DNA from: Eutreptiella sp. 'Long Island Sound 2002'
Taxonomy: Eukaryota > Euglenozoa > Euglenophyceae > Eutreptiales > Eutreptiaceae
Direction of reading: 5' to 3'
NCBI GenBank assembly: GCA_964036045.1
Contig: OZ038397.1
Location: 26,777,346-26,841,345 of the forward strand
Length of the DNA stretch: 64,000 nucleotides
The notes under the pieces were generated by a model that did no database searches, had not been told where the DNA came from, and saw only the letters and a program-made list of their open reading frames with translations. Numbering within the stretch: position 1 is the first letter of the stretch; each line of letters begins with the position of its first letter. Positions 1 through 9,439 of the stretch are shown here, in pieces. The translations under genes and the position numbers were made by a program.

Positions 1-27
1 ATCATTTTTGGTTTGCACATCAATCCT

Positions 28-477
28 TTATGCTGTTCCTGTGAATGGTTTGACACACTCCTGTGACCCTGGGAATGCCATGCACGCAGTGCGCACGCAG
101 TGCAAAGTTTTGGATGTCGGCAAATACTCGAACCCTAGTTTTGGCCCCTTTTCACAAGTTTTTGGTTCCGTACCAGGGTTTTTTTGGCTTCCCAAGCATT
201 TGGGATGTGGCATATTTGAATTGTCAACCATTTCCCCCCAGAAGAGGCCCATCGACAAAGTGTATACAGTCGACACGACCCGGATCTCGACGTCGTCATT
301 GTCGACACTGCAGCGAGCCTCGTATCCGTAGAGGCGGTTCGATTCGCCCTGCAGAGTACTCTTCCGGACAGATAGTACGTGCACCAAAACCTTGGTCAAC
401 TTCAAGGTGATTCTCGAACCAAGATGCTCAAGATCATCGATTGGTATGGCCACGTCCACAACTGCAAAGAAGTCCAC
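28..477 (-). CDS. Unidentified antisense coding-like segment in repeat copy 1
   Basis: This 149-codon minus-strand frame opens with GTG. In the same frame it stays open upstream to about 590 without an ATG, so an internal exon or a 5'-truncated gene is possible. The residue mix is protein-like, with alternating hydrophobic and charged stretches and many Asp/Glu/Arg residues in the first 90 codons. The last ~40 codons run through the GCACGCAGTGC motif and look non-coding. No family is recognised. It could be a chance frame. Confidence 0.3.
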   Translation of the reverse strand: MDFFAVVDVAIPIDDLEHLGSRITLKLTKVLVHVLSVRKSTLQGESNRLYGYEARCSVDNDDVEIRVVSTVYTLSMGLFWGEMVDNSNMPHPKCLGSQKNPGTEPKTCEKGPKLGFEYLPTSKTLHCVRTACMAFPGSQECVKPFTGTA

Positions 478-597
478 GTGGTCATCGTCGCTCGAAGGCT
501 CTCGATCGCCGATACTCGATGGTGGCGAGTCGACGCCAGAGGACCGACACCAGAGGACTTTCTGAGTGTCTATTTTTTTTCGTGTCTATTTTTTTCG

Positions 598-1473
598 ATG
601 CCTTTCTTTGCCATGCCTGCCCGGCCTAATGGCCCTGCACTGTTGATGTCGCAAACACCGCACGAGGATTACCCCCCCAGAGGTCACGGCGATCGACTCT
701 TCTTCGACAACAGCCTACTCGTCGCCTTCCACCCCGTGTTCACAATAACGGATTTCCTACTGCCATCATCAACTACGATCAAATTTCAACTCAAACACTC
801 CCTGTACCAACTTTTCTTGCCCCTGGATCATTACATTTTCTGGAGACTGGCTGTTACAGCCTCCCCAGACGATCTGTATGACATGATGGCAGATGCAAGC
901 GACGTCCAATATGAACACGCAGTTCAGAATGCACAAGCAAACCTCTTGGAAATGTCCACGGACAGCGCCTGCAGCGACAGCCTACTCCAGTTCCACAGGA
1001 ATTGTGAGAACAGACCTATAGACTTCTGCATGGGCAAACATGAAGAAATGAAAAGAGACTTCCGACCCATATGGATCATTATGGCATTTGCTGGTGTACA
1101 GAAAATCGGTTTCCACCACTACCACCTGGGTACGGTGCTGCTCCCGAAAGAGTACAAAGGCTACATGTTCCAGGAAGCCCCAGCACAGTGCGCTTTTCGA
1201 CACTTCCACCCTGCCTTGGATGCGAAAAACCACTCCTTTCGTGACGATGAGCCACTACCCCCTCTGGAAGACACATATGAATGGACTGTGAATACTAAAA
1301 AACCCAAACTGCCAACCGTAACGGCCAATTTTCGAAAAAATACCGTTTTGGACCCCCCCCCCCCCCGGAATAGAGTCGGCAAACCCAGCATGGACTCGGA
1401 GTTTGCATCTGGATGCACCTGGTCAACGGCACGGGCAGCAGCCCGTCTCCGGGACAGCCGACCCCCGGAGTAG
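598..1473 (+). pseudogene. LINE ORF1 N-terminal fragment (repeat copy 1)
   Basis: The frame starts at ATG 598 and stays open to TAG at 1471-1473; the same frame is open upstream to 379. Codons up to ~1302 match the first ~160 codons of the LINE ORF1 at 5820-8105 almost exactly. After the shared Asn-Thr-Lys-Lys-Pro the sequence diverges into a poly-C-containing tail with no relation to ORF1. This is therefore an ORF1 N-terminus joined to foreign sequence. It also supplies the ~70 N-terminal residues missing from the long copy. No known ORF1 motif (CCHC, RRM, esterase) is visible. Confidence 0.6.
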
Positions 1474-3142
1474 TCAAACAGGACAAGTCATCCAGGGGCT
1501 CCAAAACACGTTCGCACCCACAGAGGGTCAGAATGAGCAGTCGCGAGAGGCCAATAGGCGCCGCCAAAGGCAAACAGTCTAATACCAAGGCCTTGCGCCA
1601 ACCCCCCCCCCCCCTCCCCCGAACCCATACATCTCCAAAGAGCCCTCTTCAAGGGCTTTCCGAATATACCAGGTCAACAAGCGCTCTACACATACACAAC
1701 CTGGTATGCCAAGGATGTATTGGAATAGAGGAGGGAAGGGGGGGCTCTGGGACCCAAAAGTTTGTGCACCAATAACAACAAGATTTTCCCAATGGTAAAT
1801 TTCGTTTTTTTCCCGCGATGGTCACTTTGGTATGGGGGGGGGGTCCAGGGGGGGTGGGGGGGGCTTCCTGTGGTTGTCGGCCACCCGCCTCCGCACTCCG
1901 ACCGCAAACGACCATGGCCAGCCACACAGAAGACATGACACGGGATTTGGTGAGAGGACAGTTGAGTCGAACGTCTACGGGAGTGAGTTAGGAACAACAT
2001 ACGCATGATGGAAGAACGTTTCAAAGGGTTCCCTCCTCGTAGGGACCAAGGCAGATTCAGCCCACAGCGTCTCGTTGGGATGCGTGGCCAATAAGGCATA
2101 CCCTGATGGTTGCATGTACCACTACTGGGAATCCGTGGGACAGTGTTTTTAAACGCCCTGGACAGACAAGCACGTACTACCGTTATGGACCGTGGCATTG
2201 CCATGTTTCCGCTCCCCCCTGGGGCCTTTTATGGACTGGCGGAGTTAACAAAAAAAAACAAAAAAAAAGAAGACAGGACACGGGATTCGGTGACCTTCCA
2301 GCTGTTGTGGAACACGCCAATGCCAGTCCACAAAAACAATTTCTCTCGGCAGTTGCCGCTCAGTATCCCACATACCCGTACCCCCAGGACACTCAGTGGA
2401 CACAAATGAGGGAACAAGGGCTGCGACCCCCTAAAACGCACAAAGTCGGCACGATCATTACCGATGCCGAGAGATTTGCATTTGAAGAGTACGCTTCATG
2501 GGCAAATCATTAAGTTTTGTGGGAGTGATAATGTGGGACACAGTCGCCGTTTGTAGGCAACTTGTGGTGTGTGTGTGTGTGTGTGCAGGGGCTGGGGGGG
2601 GTACTGGCCCGGCGGAAGCCACGGATTCCCCGGGTGGTGCTGGGGCAGCGAGCTTGGTTCTGGTCAAAGTGAAGGACAGTACTGGTTGAGGGACGCAAAG
2701 GGGCACTCCCAGGCAGGCCCAGCAAGGCCGGCACCAAACGGGCTGCGACCCAACCTGACGACGCCGGCACTGGCCATACAGGCGTAACTGGGCTACCAGG
2801 TTGAATGGTGAGCTCCACAGTAATAGTGTGCGTGCGCAAAGGGGTGGGGGGGGGGGCACAGCGAGTCGGTGATTTTCCATGCATAAAGTACAAGGTTGAT
2901 GCGCCATGGCTGCTGCTCCACTCATCTGTGCAAAGTAGCCATGATATGGAGGATGCTGATGATCGGCTTGTGTGTGAACTTTGCTGTCATTTACAAGCAT
3001 CTGTCAAACAACATGGCATAGGCAAGCTGTCTCGCTGTGCGTCATATATTGGCCTCAATTGATGTTCACCATCATCTCCATGATGCCATCCCTCTCTTAT
3101 GTTTCTGTTTCCACGATCATTTTTGGTTTGCACATCAATCCT

Positions 3143-3607
3143 TTATGCTGTTCCTGTGAATGGTTTGACACACTCCTGTGACCCTGGGAATGCCATGCAC
3201 GCAGTGCGCACGCACGCAGTGCGCACGCAGTGCAAAGTTTTGGATGTCGGCAAATACTCGAACCCTAGTTTTGGCCCCTTTTCACAAGTTTTTGGTTCCG
3301 TACCAGGGTTTTTTTGGCTTCCCAAGCATTTGGGATGTGGCATATTTGAATTGTCAACCATTTCCCCCCAGAAGAGGCCCATCGACAAAGTGTATACAGT
3401 CGACACGACCCGGATCTCGACGTCGTCATTGTCGACACTGCAGCGAGCCTCGTATCCGTAGAGGCGGTTCGATTCGCCCTGCAGAGTACTCTTCCGGACA
3501 GATAGTACGTGCACCAAAACCTTGGTCAACTTCAAGGTGATTCTCGAACCAAGATGCTTAAGATCATCGATTGGTATGGCCACGTCCACAACTGCAAAGA
3601 AGTCCAC
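3143..3607 (-). CDS. Unidentified antisense coding-like segment in repeat copy 2
   Basis: This is the copy-2 counterpart of the minus-strand frame at 28-477. It is 154 codons, with one Glu-to-Lys change and a five-residue insertion from the extra 15 bp in the GCACGCAGTGC tract. The reading frame survives in both copies, but the copies are too similar for that to be strong evidence of selection. Product unknown. Confidence 0.28.
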   Translation of the reverse strand: MDFFAVVDVAIPIDDLKHLGSRITLKLTKVLVHVLSVRKSTLQGESNRLYGYEARCSVDNDDVEIRVVSTVYTLSMGLFWGEMVDNSNMPHPKCLGSQKNPGTEPKTCEKGPKLGFEYLPTSKTLHCVRTACVRTACMAFPGSQECVKPFTGTA

Positions 3608-3727
3608 GTGGTCATCGTCGCTCGAAGGCTCTCGATCGCCGATACTCGATGGTGGCGAGTCGACGCCAGAGGACCGACACCAGAGGACTTTCTGAGTGTC
3701 TATTTTTTTTCGTGTCTATTTTTTTCG

Positions 3728-4501
3728 ATGCCTTTCTTTGCCATGCCTGCCCGGCCTAATGGCCCTGCACTGTTGATGTCGCAAACACCGCACGAGGATT
3801 ACCCCCCCAGAGGTCACGGCGATCGACTCTTCTTCGACAACAGCCTACTCGTCGCCTTCCACCCCGTGTTCACAATAACGGATTTCCTACTGCCATCATC
3901 AACTACGATCAAATTTCAACTCAAACACTCCCTGTACCAACTTTTCTTGCCCCTGGATCATTACATTTTCTGGAGACTGGCTGTTACAGCCTCCCCAGAC
4001 GATCTGTATGACATGATGGCAGATGCAAGCGACGTCCAATATGAACACGCAGTTCAGAATGCACAAGCAAACCTCTTGGAAATGTCCACGGACAGCGCCT
4101 GCAGCGACAGCCTACTCCAGTTCCACAGGAATTGTGAGAACAGACCTATAGACTTCTGCATGGGCAAACATGAAGAAATGAAAAGAGACTTCCGACCCAT
4201 ATGGATCATTATGGCATTCGCTGGTGTACAGAAAATCGGTTTCCACCACTACCACCTGGGTACAGTGCTGCTCCCGAAAGAGTACAAAGGCTACATGTTC
4301 CAGGAAGCCCCAGCACAGTGCGCTTTTCGACACTTCCACCCTGCCTTGGATGCGAAAAACCACTCCTTTCGTGACGATGAGCCACTGCCCCCTCTGGAAG
4401 ACACAGATGAATGGACTGTGAATACTAAAAAACCCAAACTGCCAACCGTAACGGCCAATTTTCGAAAAAATACCGTTTTGGACCCCCCCACCCCGGAATA
4501 G
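3728..4501 (+). pseudogene. LINE ORF1 N-terminal fragment (repeat copy 2)
   Basis: This is the same ORF1 N-terminal segment as at 598-1302, starting at ATG 3728. The shared part ends near 4430. A shorter poly-C tract (about 4483-4496) shifts the downstream frame, so it stops at TAG 4499-4501, earlier than copy 1. One substitution makes the conserved part closer to the long copy at 5820 (Asp instead of Tyr near its end). Confidence 0.6.
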
Positions 4502-5819
4502 AGTCGGCAAACCCAGCATGGACTCGGAGTTTGCATCTGGATGCACCTGGTCAACGGCACGGGCAGCAGCCCGTCTCCGGGACAGCCGACCCCCGGAGTA
4601 GTCAAACAGGACAAGTCATCCAGGGGCTCCAAAACACGTTCGCACCCACAGAGGGTCAGAATGAGCAGTCGCGAGAGGCCAATAGGCGCCGCCAAAGGCA
4701 AACAGTCTAATACCAAGGCCTTGCGCCAACCCCCCCCCCCCTCCCCCGAACCCATACATCTCCAAAGAGCCCTCTTCAAGGGCTTTCCGAATATACCAGG
4801 TCAACAAGCGCTCTACACATACACAACCTGGTATGCCAAGGATGTATTGGAATAGAGGAGGGAAGGGGGGGCTCTGGGACCCAAAAGTTTGTGCACCAAT
4901 AACAACAAGATTTTCCCAACGGTAAATTTCGTTTTTTTCCCGCGATGGTCACTTTGGTATGGGGGGGGGGTCCAGGGGGGGGGGGGGGGTGGGCTTCTTG
5001 TGGTTGTCGGCCACCCGCCTCCGCACTCCGACCGCAAACGACCATGGCCAGCCACACAGAAGACATGACACGGGATTTGGTGAGAGGACAGTTGAGTCGA
5101 ACGTCTACGGGAGTGAGTTAGGAACAACATACGCATGATGGAAGAACGTTTCAAAGGGTTCCCTCCTCGTAGGGACCAAGGCAGATTCAGCCCACAGCGT
5201 CTCGTTGGGATGCGTGGCCAATAAGGCATACCCTGATGGTTGCATGTACCACTACTGGGAATCCGTGGGACAGTGTTTTTAAACGCCCTGGACAGACCAG
5301 CACGTACTACCGTTATGGACCGTGGCATTGCCATGTTTCCGCTCCCCCTTGGGGCCTTTTATGGACTGGCGGAGTTAACAAAAAAAAACAAAAAAAAGAA
5401 GACAGGACACGGGATTCGGTGACCTTCCAGCTGTTGTGGAACACGCCAATGCCAGTCCACAAAAACAATTTCTCTCGGCAGTTGCCGCTCAATATCCCAC
5501 ATACCCGTACCCCCAGGACACTCAGTGGACACAAATGAGGGAACAAGGGCTGCGACCCCCTAAAACGCACAAAGTCGGCACGATCATTACCGATGCCGAG
5601 AGATTTGTATTTGAAGAGTACGCTTCATGGGCAAATCATTAAGTTTTGTGGGAGTGATAATGTGGGACACAGTCGCCGTTTGTAGGCAACTTGTGGTGTG
5701 TGTGTGTGTGTGTGCAGGGGCTGGGGGGGGTACTGGCCCGGCGGAAGCCACGGATTCCCCGGGTGGTGCTGGGGCAGCGAGCTTGGTTCTGGTCAAAGTG
5801 AAGGACAGTACTACTTTTC

Positions 5820-8105
5820 TTGCCCCTGGATCATTACATTTTCTGGAGACTGGCTGTTACAGCCTCCCCAGACGAGCTGTATGACATGATGGCAGATGCA
5901 AGCGACGTCCAATATGAACACCCAGTTCAGAATGCACAAGCAAACCTCTTGGAAATGTCCACGGACAGCGCCTGCAGCGACAGCCTACTCCAGTTCCACC
6001 GGAATTGTGAGAACAGACCTATAGACTTCTGCATGGGCAAACATGAAGAAATGAAAAGAGACTTCCGACCCATATGGATCATTATGGCATTTGCTGGTGT
6101 ACAGAAAATCGGTTTCCACCACTACCACCTGGGTACAGTGCTGCTCCCGAAAGAGTACAAAGGCTACATGTTCCAGGAAGCCCCAGCACAGTGCGCTTTT
6201 CGACACTTCCACCCTGCCTTGGATGCGAAAAACCACTCCTTTCGTGACGATGAGCCACTGCCCCCTCTGGAAGACACAGATGAATGGACTGTGAATACTA
6301 AAAAACCCATGACTGTTATTACTTACAGGTCGAATCCATCAACATCACAGTGGACTCACCTCAGGAAGCCCAGACACCTCCTTCCTCTCTCCATATTCCC
6401 CTCAATAGAGCTGCCTCAGCAGCCTCCAAGCAACAGCACGGGACGGACCATATCGTCAGCACCGCCCCTTGCGACACGCTTCTGCCCTCCCCCAGCAAGA
6501 AAACCGAATGCAGCGGCCCTCCCGACGCATTCTCTCACTTCGCTGCATCAGCTATTTGCTTTCTATTGCCAATTGATGTCCCACAGCCGAATGAGTGCAC
6601 GGGACTTCACTCGCGCTAATGCCACACCCAGTGACGAAGCGCTCATGACCTACGAATCAGAGCAAATCTGCGCCTACGCCGACTTGGAAAATGCAGATTT
6701 CATCTTACAATCCAAACGATACATCCACAGTGGTTTGGACCCTAGCACGCCCTCCATGCTGCCGAACTCCGCCCAAAAACTAGACTCAGTGGAAAACGCT
6801 ACAAGGGTATTCAAAGGAGAAAAACCGTACATTATCATCGCAACAGAGCTCATCAACTTGGACGACGCCATCACACCAGGTGAGCACTTGATCCGCATGC
6901 TGCCCACCCTTGGAACGCTAGCATACGTGGTGTTCGATCTCGAACAAAAGCAACTAGTGCAAGATGGTCTGAAGCTCGCAGAGAAGCTGCCCTGGAATCT
7001 GGACAGGGTACTCCTCACCGACAGAAAAATCAGCTCCGTCGCCACGGGATTAAACAAGCAATGGTTCGCGTGGATCCTATTCTCCACTCATATCAGCAGG
7101 CACTCAAACCGACAACCCCGCTTCAAGTTACTGGGACTACAAACACCAGGCAGAAGCCCAAACGATCAGCTGTTCCAAGAACCAGAAATGCCAGAAGACC
7201 TCTATGCGATTCACGCACATAAGTCATGGATCGAGTCGGCATATGAACTGCTCGAACTCAACAAACACACCGCCTGTGAAAGCCCCGGGAAAGATGGAAA
7301 AGACACACGCCTCTTCTTTGCCAACGTGGACTCTATGATACTGAATGAGGTAGTGGATAAGTTCGGATCGCAACCACACTTTGCAATCATGTCCATTCCA
7401 TGGCTGGAGGCTGACGATTTGGGGAAAATGCACCAAGTATTGGAAATCTTCACCACCAAGGACAAACGTAAACAACTGGGTCCACATCTGTTTGCCACCA
7501 TACTTGCTCCCTTTTGGGAAGATGGTTCCTGCCTCAAACCAGACTCTGGCATCATGCTGCAATACCTCAACGCCTCCAAGCTGCGCATGGGAGTTACTAT
7601 CGACATGAAGAAAAAAGTGTGTGCGCAACTCAAATCATTTGAAAAGGCGGGTATCACTCTGAAGGAAGAACTGACTGGAGATCTGCTGAACGGGTACGAC
7701 TCAGATGGAACAAGCTCCACTGTCACTGCCTCATGGTCGACGATAGCCACGGTTTATCTAACTGGGGTACCAGCCTACTGGAGGGAGATCCAGGTCAAAG
7801 AAGTGCTTGGTGGTAAGCACAAACAAGAAATGGTGCTGCACAGGTCTGCATTTAACCCCGGAGAGATGCACCTGGCCACATGGAGAATTCAAACACCAAC
7901 GGCAGATGATCTTATCGGCACCGTGTTCAAAACCAAGGACGGCCGCAGGCACCTGACGGTTATCAGCAACGAGGATTTCCAGTCCAAAAAACGCATGGCC
8001 AGAGGGAAGTCGGCAGCAGCGGCTAGAGCACCACAGCAACATCCCAACATGCCCACAGTGAGTATCTCATTTGCTAAGCGGAAAAGGGATGAGCCTGGAA
8101 AATGA
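5820..8105 (+). CDS. LINE ORF1 protein (5'-truncated)
   Basis: The 761-codon frame has no true start: it opens at TTG at the junction, and the first ATG is at 5886. Repeat copies 1 and 2 show that about 70 more N-terminal residues belong upstream. Visible features are a first third shared with those copies, a Pro/Ser-rich linker (about residues 165-240), a mixed alpha/beta-looking middle, and a basic C-terminus ending in a Lys/Arg cluster that could act as a nuclear signal or nucleic-acid contact. By position it should be the RNA-binding ORF1 protein of the LINE particle. I recognise no RRM or zinc knuckle, so this rests on context. It ends at TGA 8103-8105 inside the ORF2 start. Confidence 0.7.
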   Translation: MPLDHYIFWRLAVTASPDELYDMMADASDVQYEHPVQNAQANLLEMSTDSACSDSLLQFHRNCENRPIDFCMGKHEEMKRDFRPIWIIMAFAGVQKIGFHHYHLGTVLLPKEYKGYMFQEAPAQCAFRHFHPALDAKNHSFRDDEPLPPLEDTDEWTVNTKKPMTVITYRSNPSTSQWTHLRKPRHLLPLSIFPSIELPQQPPSNSTGRTISSAPPLATRFCPPPARKPNAAALPTHSLTSLHQLFAFYCQLMSHSRMSARDFTRANATPSDEALMTYESEQICAYADLENADFILQSKRYIHSGLDPSTPSMLPNSAQKLDSVENATRVFKGEKPYIIIATELINLDDAITPGEHLIRMLPTLGTLAYVVFDLEQKQLVQDGLKLAEKLPWNLDRVLLTDRKISSVATGLNKQWFAWILFSTHISRHSNRQPRFKLLGLQTPGRSPNDQLFQEPEMPEDLYAIHAHKSWIESAYELLELNKHTACESPGKDGKDTRLFFANVDSMILNEVVDKFGSQPHFAIMSIPWLEADDLGKMHQVLEIFTTKDKRKQLGPHLFATILAPFWEDGSCLKPDSGIMLQYLNASKLRMGVTIDMKKKVCAQLKSFEKAGITLKEELTGDLLNGYDSDGTSSTVTASWSTIATVYLTGVPAYWREIQVKEVLGGKHKQEMVLHRSAFNPGEMHLATWRIQTPTADDLIGTVFKTKDGRRHLTVISNEDFQSKKRMARGKSAAAARAPQQHPNMPTVSISFAKRKRDEPGK

Positions 8106-9439
8106 ATCCGTCTCAACACTCTGCTCTCCTGAACAAGAAAAAACTGCTCCCACCCGCGTCGAAAACATGCTTCGCGGTGTTCAATGCCAATGGAATCTGC
8201 ACAGAAGTAAACTCTTCTGGTCAACGGAAGCGACGAGTGGACTTCATCACAAAATTTTTAGTACAAAAGGAGGTCTCCGTCATGGGGATACTGGAGCACC
8301 ATCTTAGTGCGCCCGAAGAACTGACGCATTTGCAGGAGCACTTCAAAGCTTTCAACTTCCATTTTCATGCTCAACTCTCCCCACAGGGAAGAGGTGGGGC
8401 AAGCATAGCCTTCAGACAGGACTGGTCCGTGCCATCGCCCCCGGAGTCCATCCCCATCCCTACACACCCCGAGCTGCAACCAAGAATGATGCTGGTCAAA
8501 TTACTTTCCCCCTTCGGGGCCTGCTACCCTTTTTTGGTAGCCCATTTCCACCATGAGGCCAACTTGAGGCAAGTGCAATGGACAACCTTACACCAATTTT
8601 TTGAACACAGACAAGACAGGATAATATTGTTGGCAGACCATAACTCATTTATACTGTCACACAGGGATGTTGCCCGCCCCCCGCAGTCCATTGACTCGGA
8701 GGTAGCGGCAGCCAGAACAGTCGAGACTCAATTCCTAGCCACCAATGAGCTGATTGACGCCTACCCGTTTGTACACGAAGCCAAATCGGCGTCGTCACAT
8801 TTGGAAGGATGGACCTGGGGATTTCCTGCAGCAACATCCAACAAACCACCAGTCAAGAAAAAACGCAAACGAAATCACAAGACACAAGACATGCCACAAC
8901 CAAAACCACCCCCAAAGCAGCAAAGGACCAAGACGGCACGACCAGCAAACCAAAAACACGGCACGTCGGTAAAGGACCGCAGAAGGCGCATTGACAGAAT
9001 CCATTTTCCGACGGAACTCTCTGAGTATGTTACAGGCTGCTACCCACTATTCTTAGGCGCCTCAGACCACAAATGTGTCTTAATGAAGATGGACCCACCA
9101 CCGCAGGCAAACACGGCAAAGCGCACCCGCTGCCCAACAAATTTTTTGAAAAACCAAGATCTGATCGACACATTGAAAGCAGAGGTTATGGGTTTACACA
9201 CAGATGGCTTTTGTTGGTGGAGGGATGCACAAAACATCATCATGCGCGCCGCAATTGACTACGGGAAGCACCACAACCCTTCGGGACTCACCAACATACA
9301 GGCACTCGTCATGGAGTGCTCCACCACACATATTTCGCCTCTGGCATGGGATTATCTGAATGACTTGGGCTGCCACCCACCCGACCCCTCATCGGCCTAC
9401 TCAATGTTGGTGACGTTACAGGCACAGTCAGAAGGATAA
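8102..9439 (+). CDS. LINE ORF2, N-terminal part: APE-type endonuclease
   Basis: The start codon overlaps the ORF1 stop (ATGA, 8102-8105), a layout that suits coupled reinitiation. The segment shows the endonuclease/exonuclease/phosphatase signatures: a Glu in Gly-Ile-Leu-Glu-His-His, Ala-Asp-His-Asn in place of the usual Gly-Asp-x-Asn, Arg-Ile-Asp-Arg-Ile, and the terminal Ser-Asp-His. This enzyme nicks target DNA to prime reverse transcription. A Lys/Arg/Gln-rich, low-complexity insertion (about residues 255-300) interrupts the domain. TAA at 9437-9439 closes the frame, but the same frame continues into the RT. TAA is one C-to-T change from CAA (Gln), so this is probably a nonsense substitution and not the natural end. 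Confidence 0.85.
   Translation: MNPSQHSALLNKKKLLPPASKTCFAVFNANGICTEVNSSGQRKRRVDFITKFLVQKEVSVMGILEHHLSAPEELTHLQEHFKAFNFHFHAQLSPQGRGGASIAFRQDWSVPSPPESIPIPTHPELQPRMMLVKLLSPFGACYPFLVAHFHHEANLRQVQWTTLHQFFEHRQDRIILLADHNSFILSHRDVARPPQSIDSEVAAARTVETQFLATNELIDAYPFVHEAKSASSHLEGWTWGFPAATSNKPPVKKKRKRNHKTQDMPQPKPPPKQQRTKTARPANQKHGTSVKDRRRRIDRIHFPTELSEYVTGCYPLFLGASDHKCVLMKMDPPPQANTAKRTRCPTNFLKNQDLIDTLKAEVMGLHTDGFCWWRDAQNIIMRAAIDYGKHHNPSGLTNIQALVMECSTTHISPLAWDYLNDLGCHPPDPSSAYSMLVTLQAQSEG

Larger units (their letters stand above)
1..3115. repeat. Tandem repeat unit, copy 1 (~3.1 kb)
   Basis: The sequence from base 1 reappears at 3116 almost base for base. The offset is 3115, rising to 3130 after a 15-bp gain in the GCACGCAGTGC motif of copy 2, and 3128 after a poly-C length change. 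Copies differ by a few substitutions and homopolymer lengths, so the duplication is recent. The unit holds an N-terminal LINE ORF1 segment (about 598-1302), poly-C/poly-G tracts, a (GT)n run at 2567-2584 and sequence I do not recognise. It may start upstream of the window. Confidence 0.95.
3116..5813. repeat. Tandem repeat unit, copy 2 (3' truncated)
   Basis: This is the second copy of the 3.1-kb unit. It matches copy 1 up to the base equivalent to ~2691 and then breaks. The next base belongs to a third, internal copy that starts at the equivalent of ~810. About 420 bp of the unit's 3' end is therefore missing. The clean switch point looks like unequal recombination or template switching, although an assembly join cannot be excluded. 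Confidence 0.93.

Noticed and set aside
1686-2204. 172-codon minus-strand frame in the tandem unit (also 4813-5334)
   Set aside because: It passes through poly-G/poly-C tracts whose length differs between copies, and has no coherent composition.
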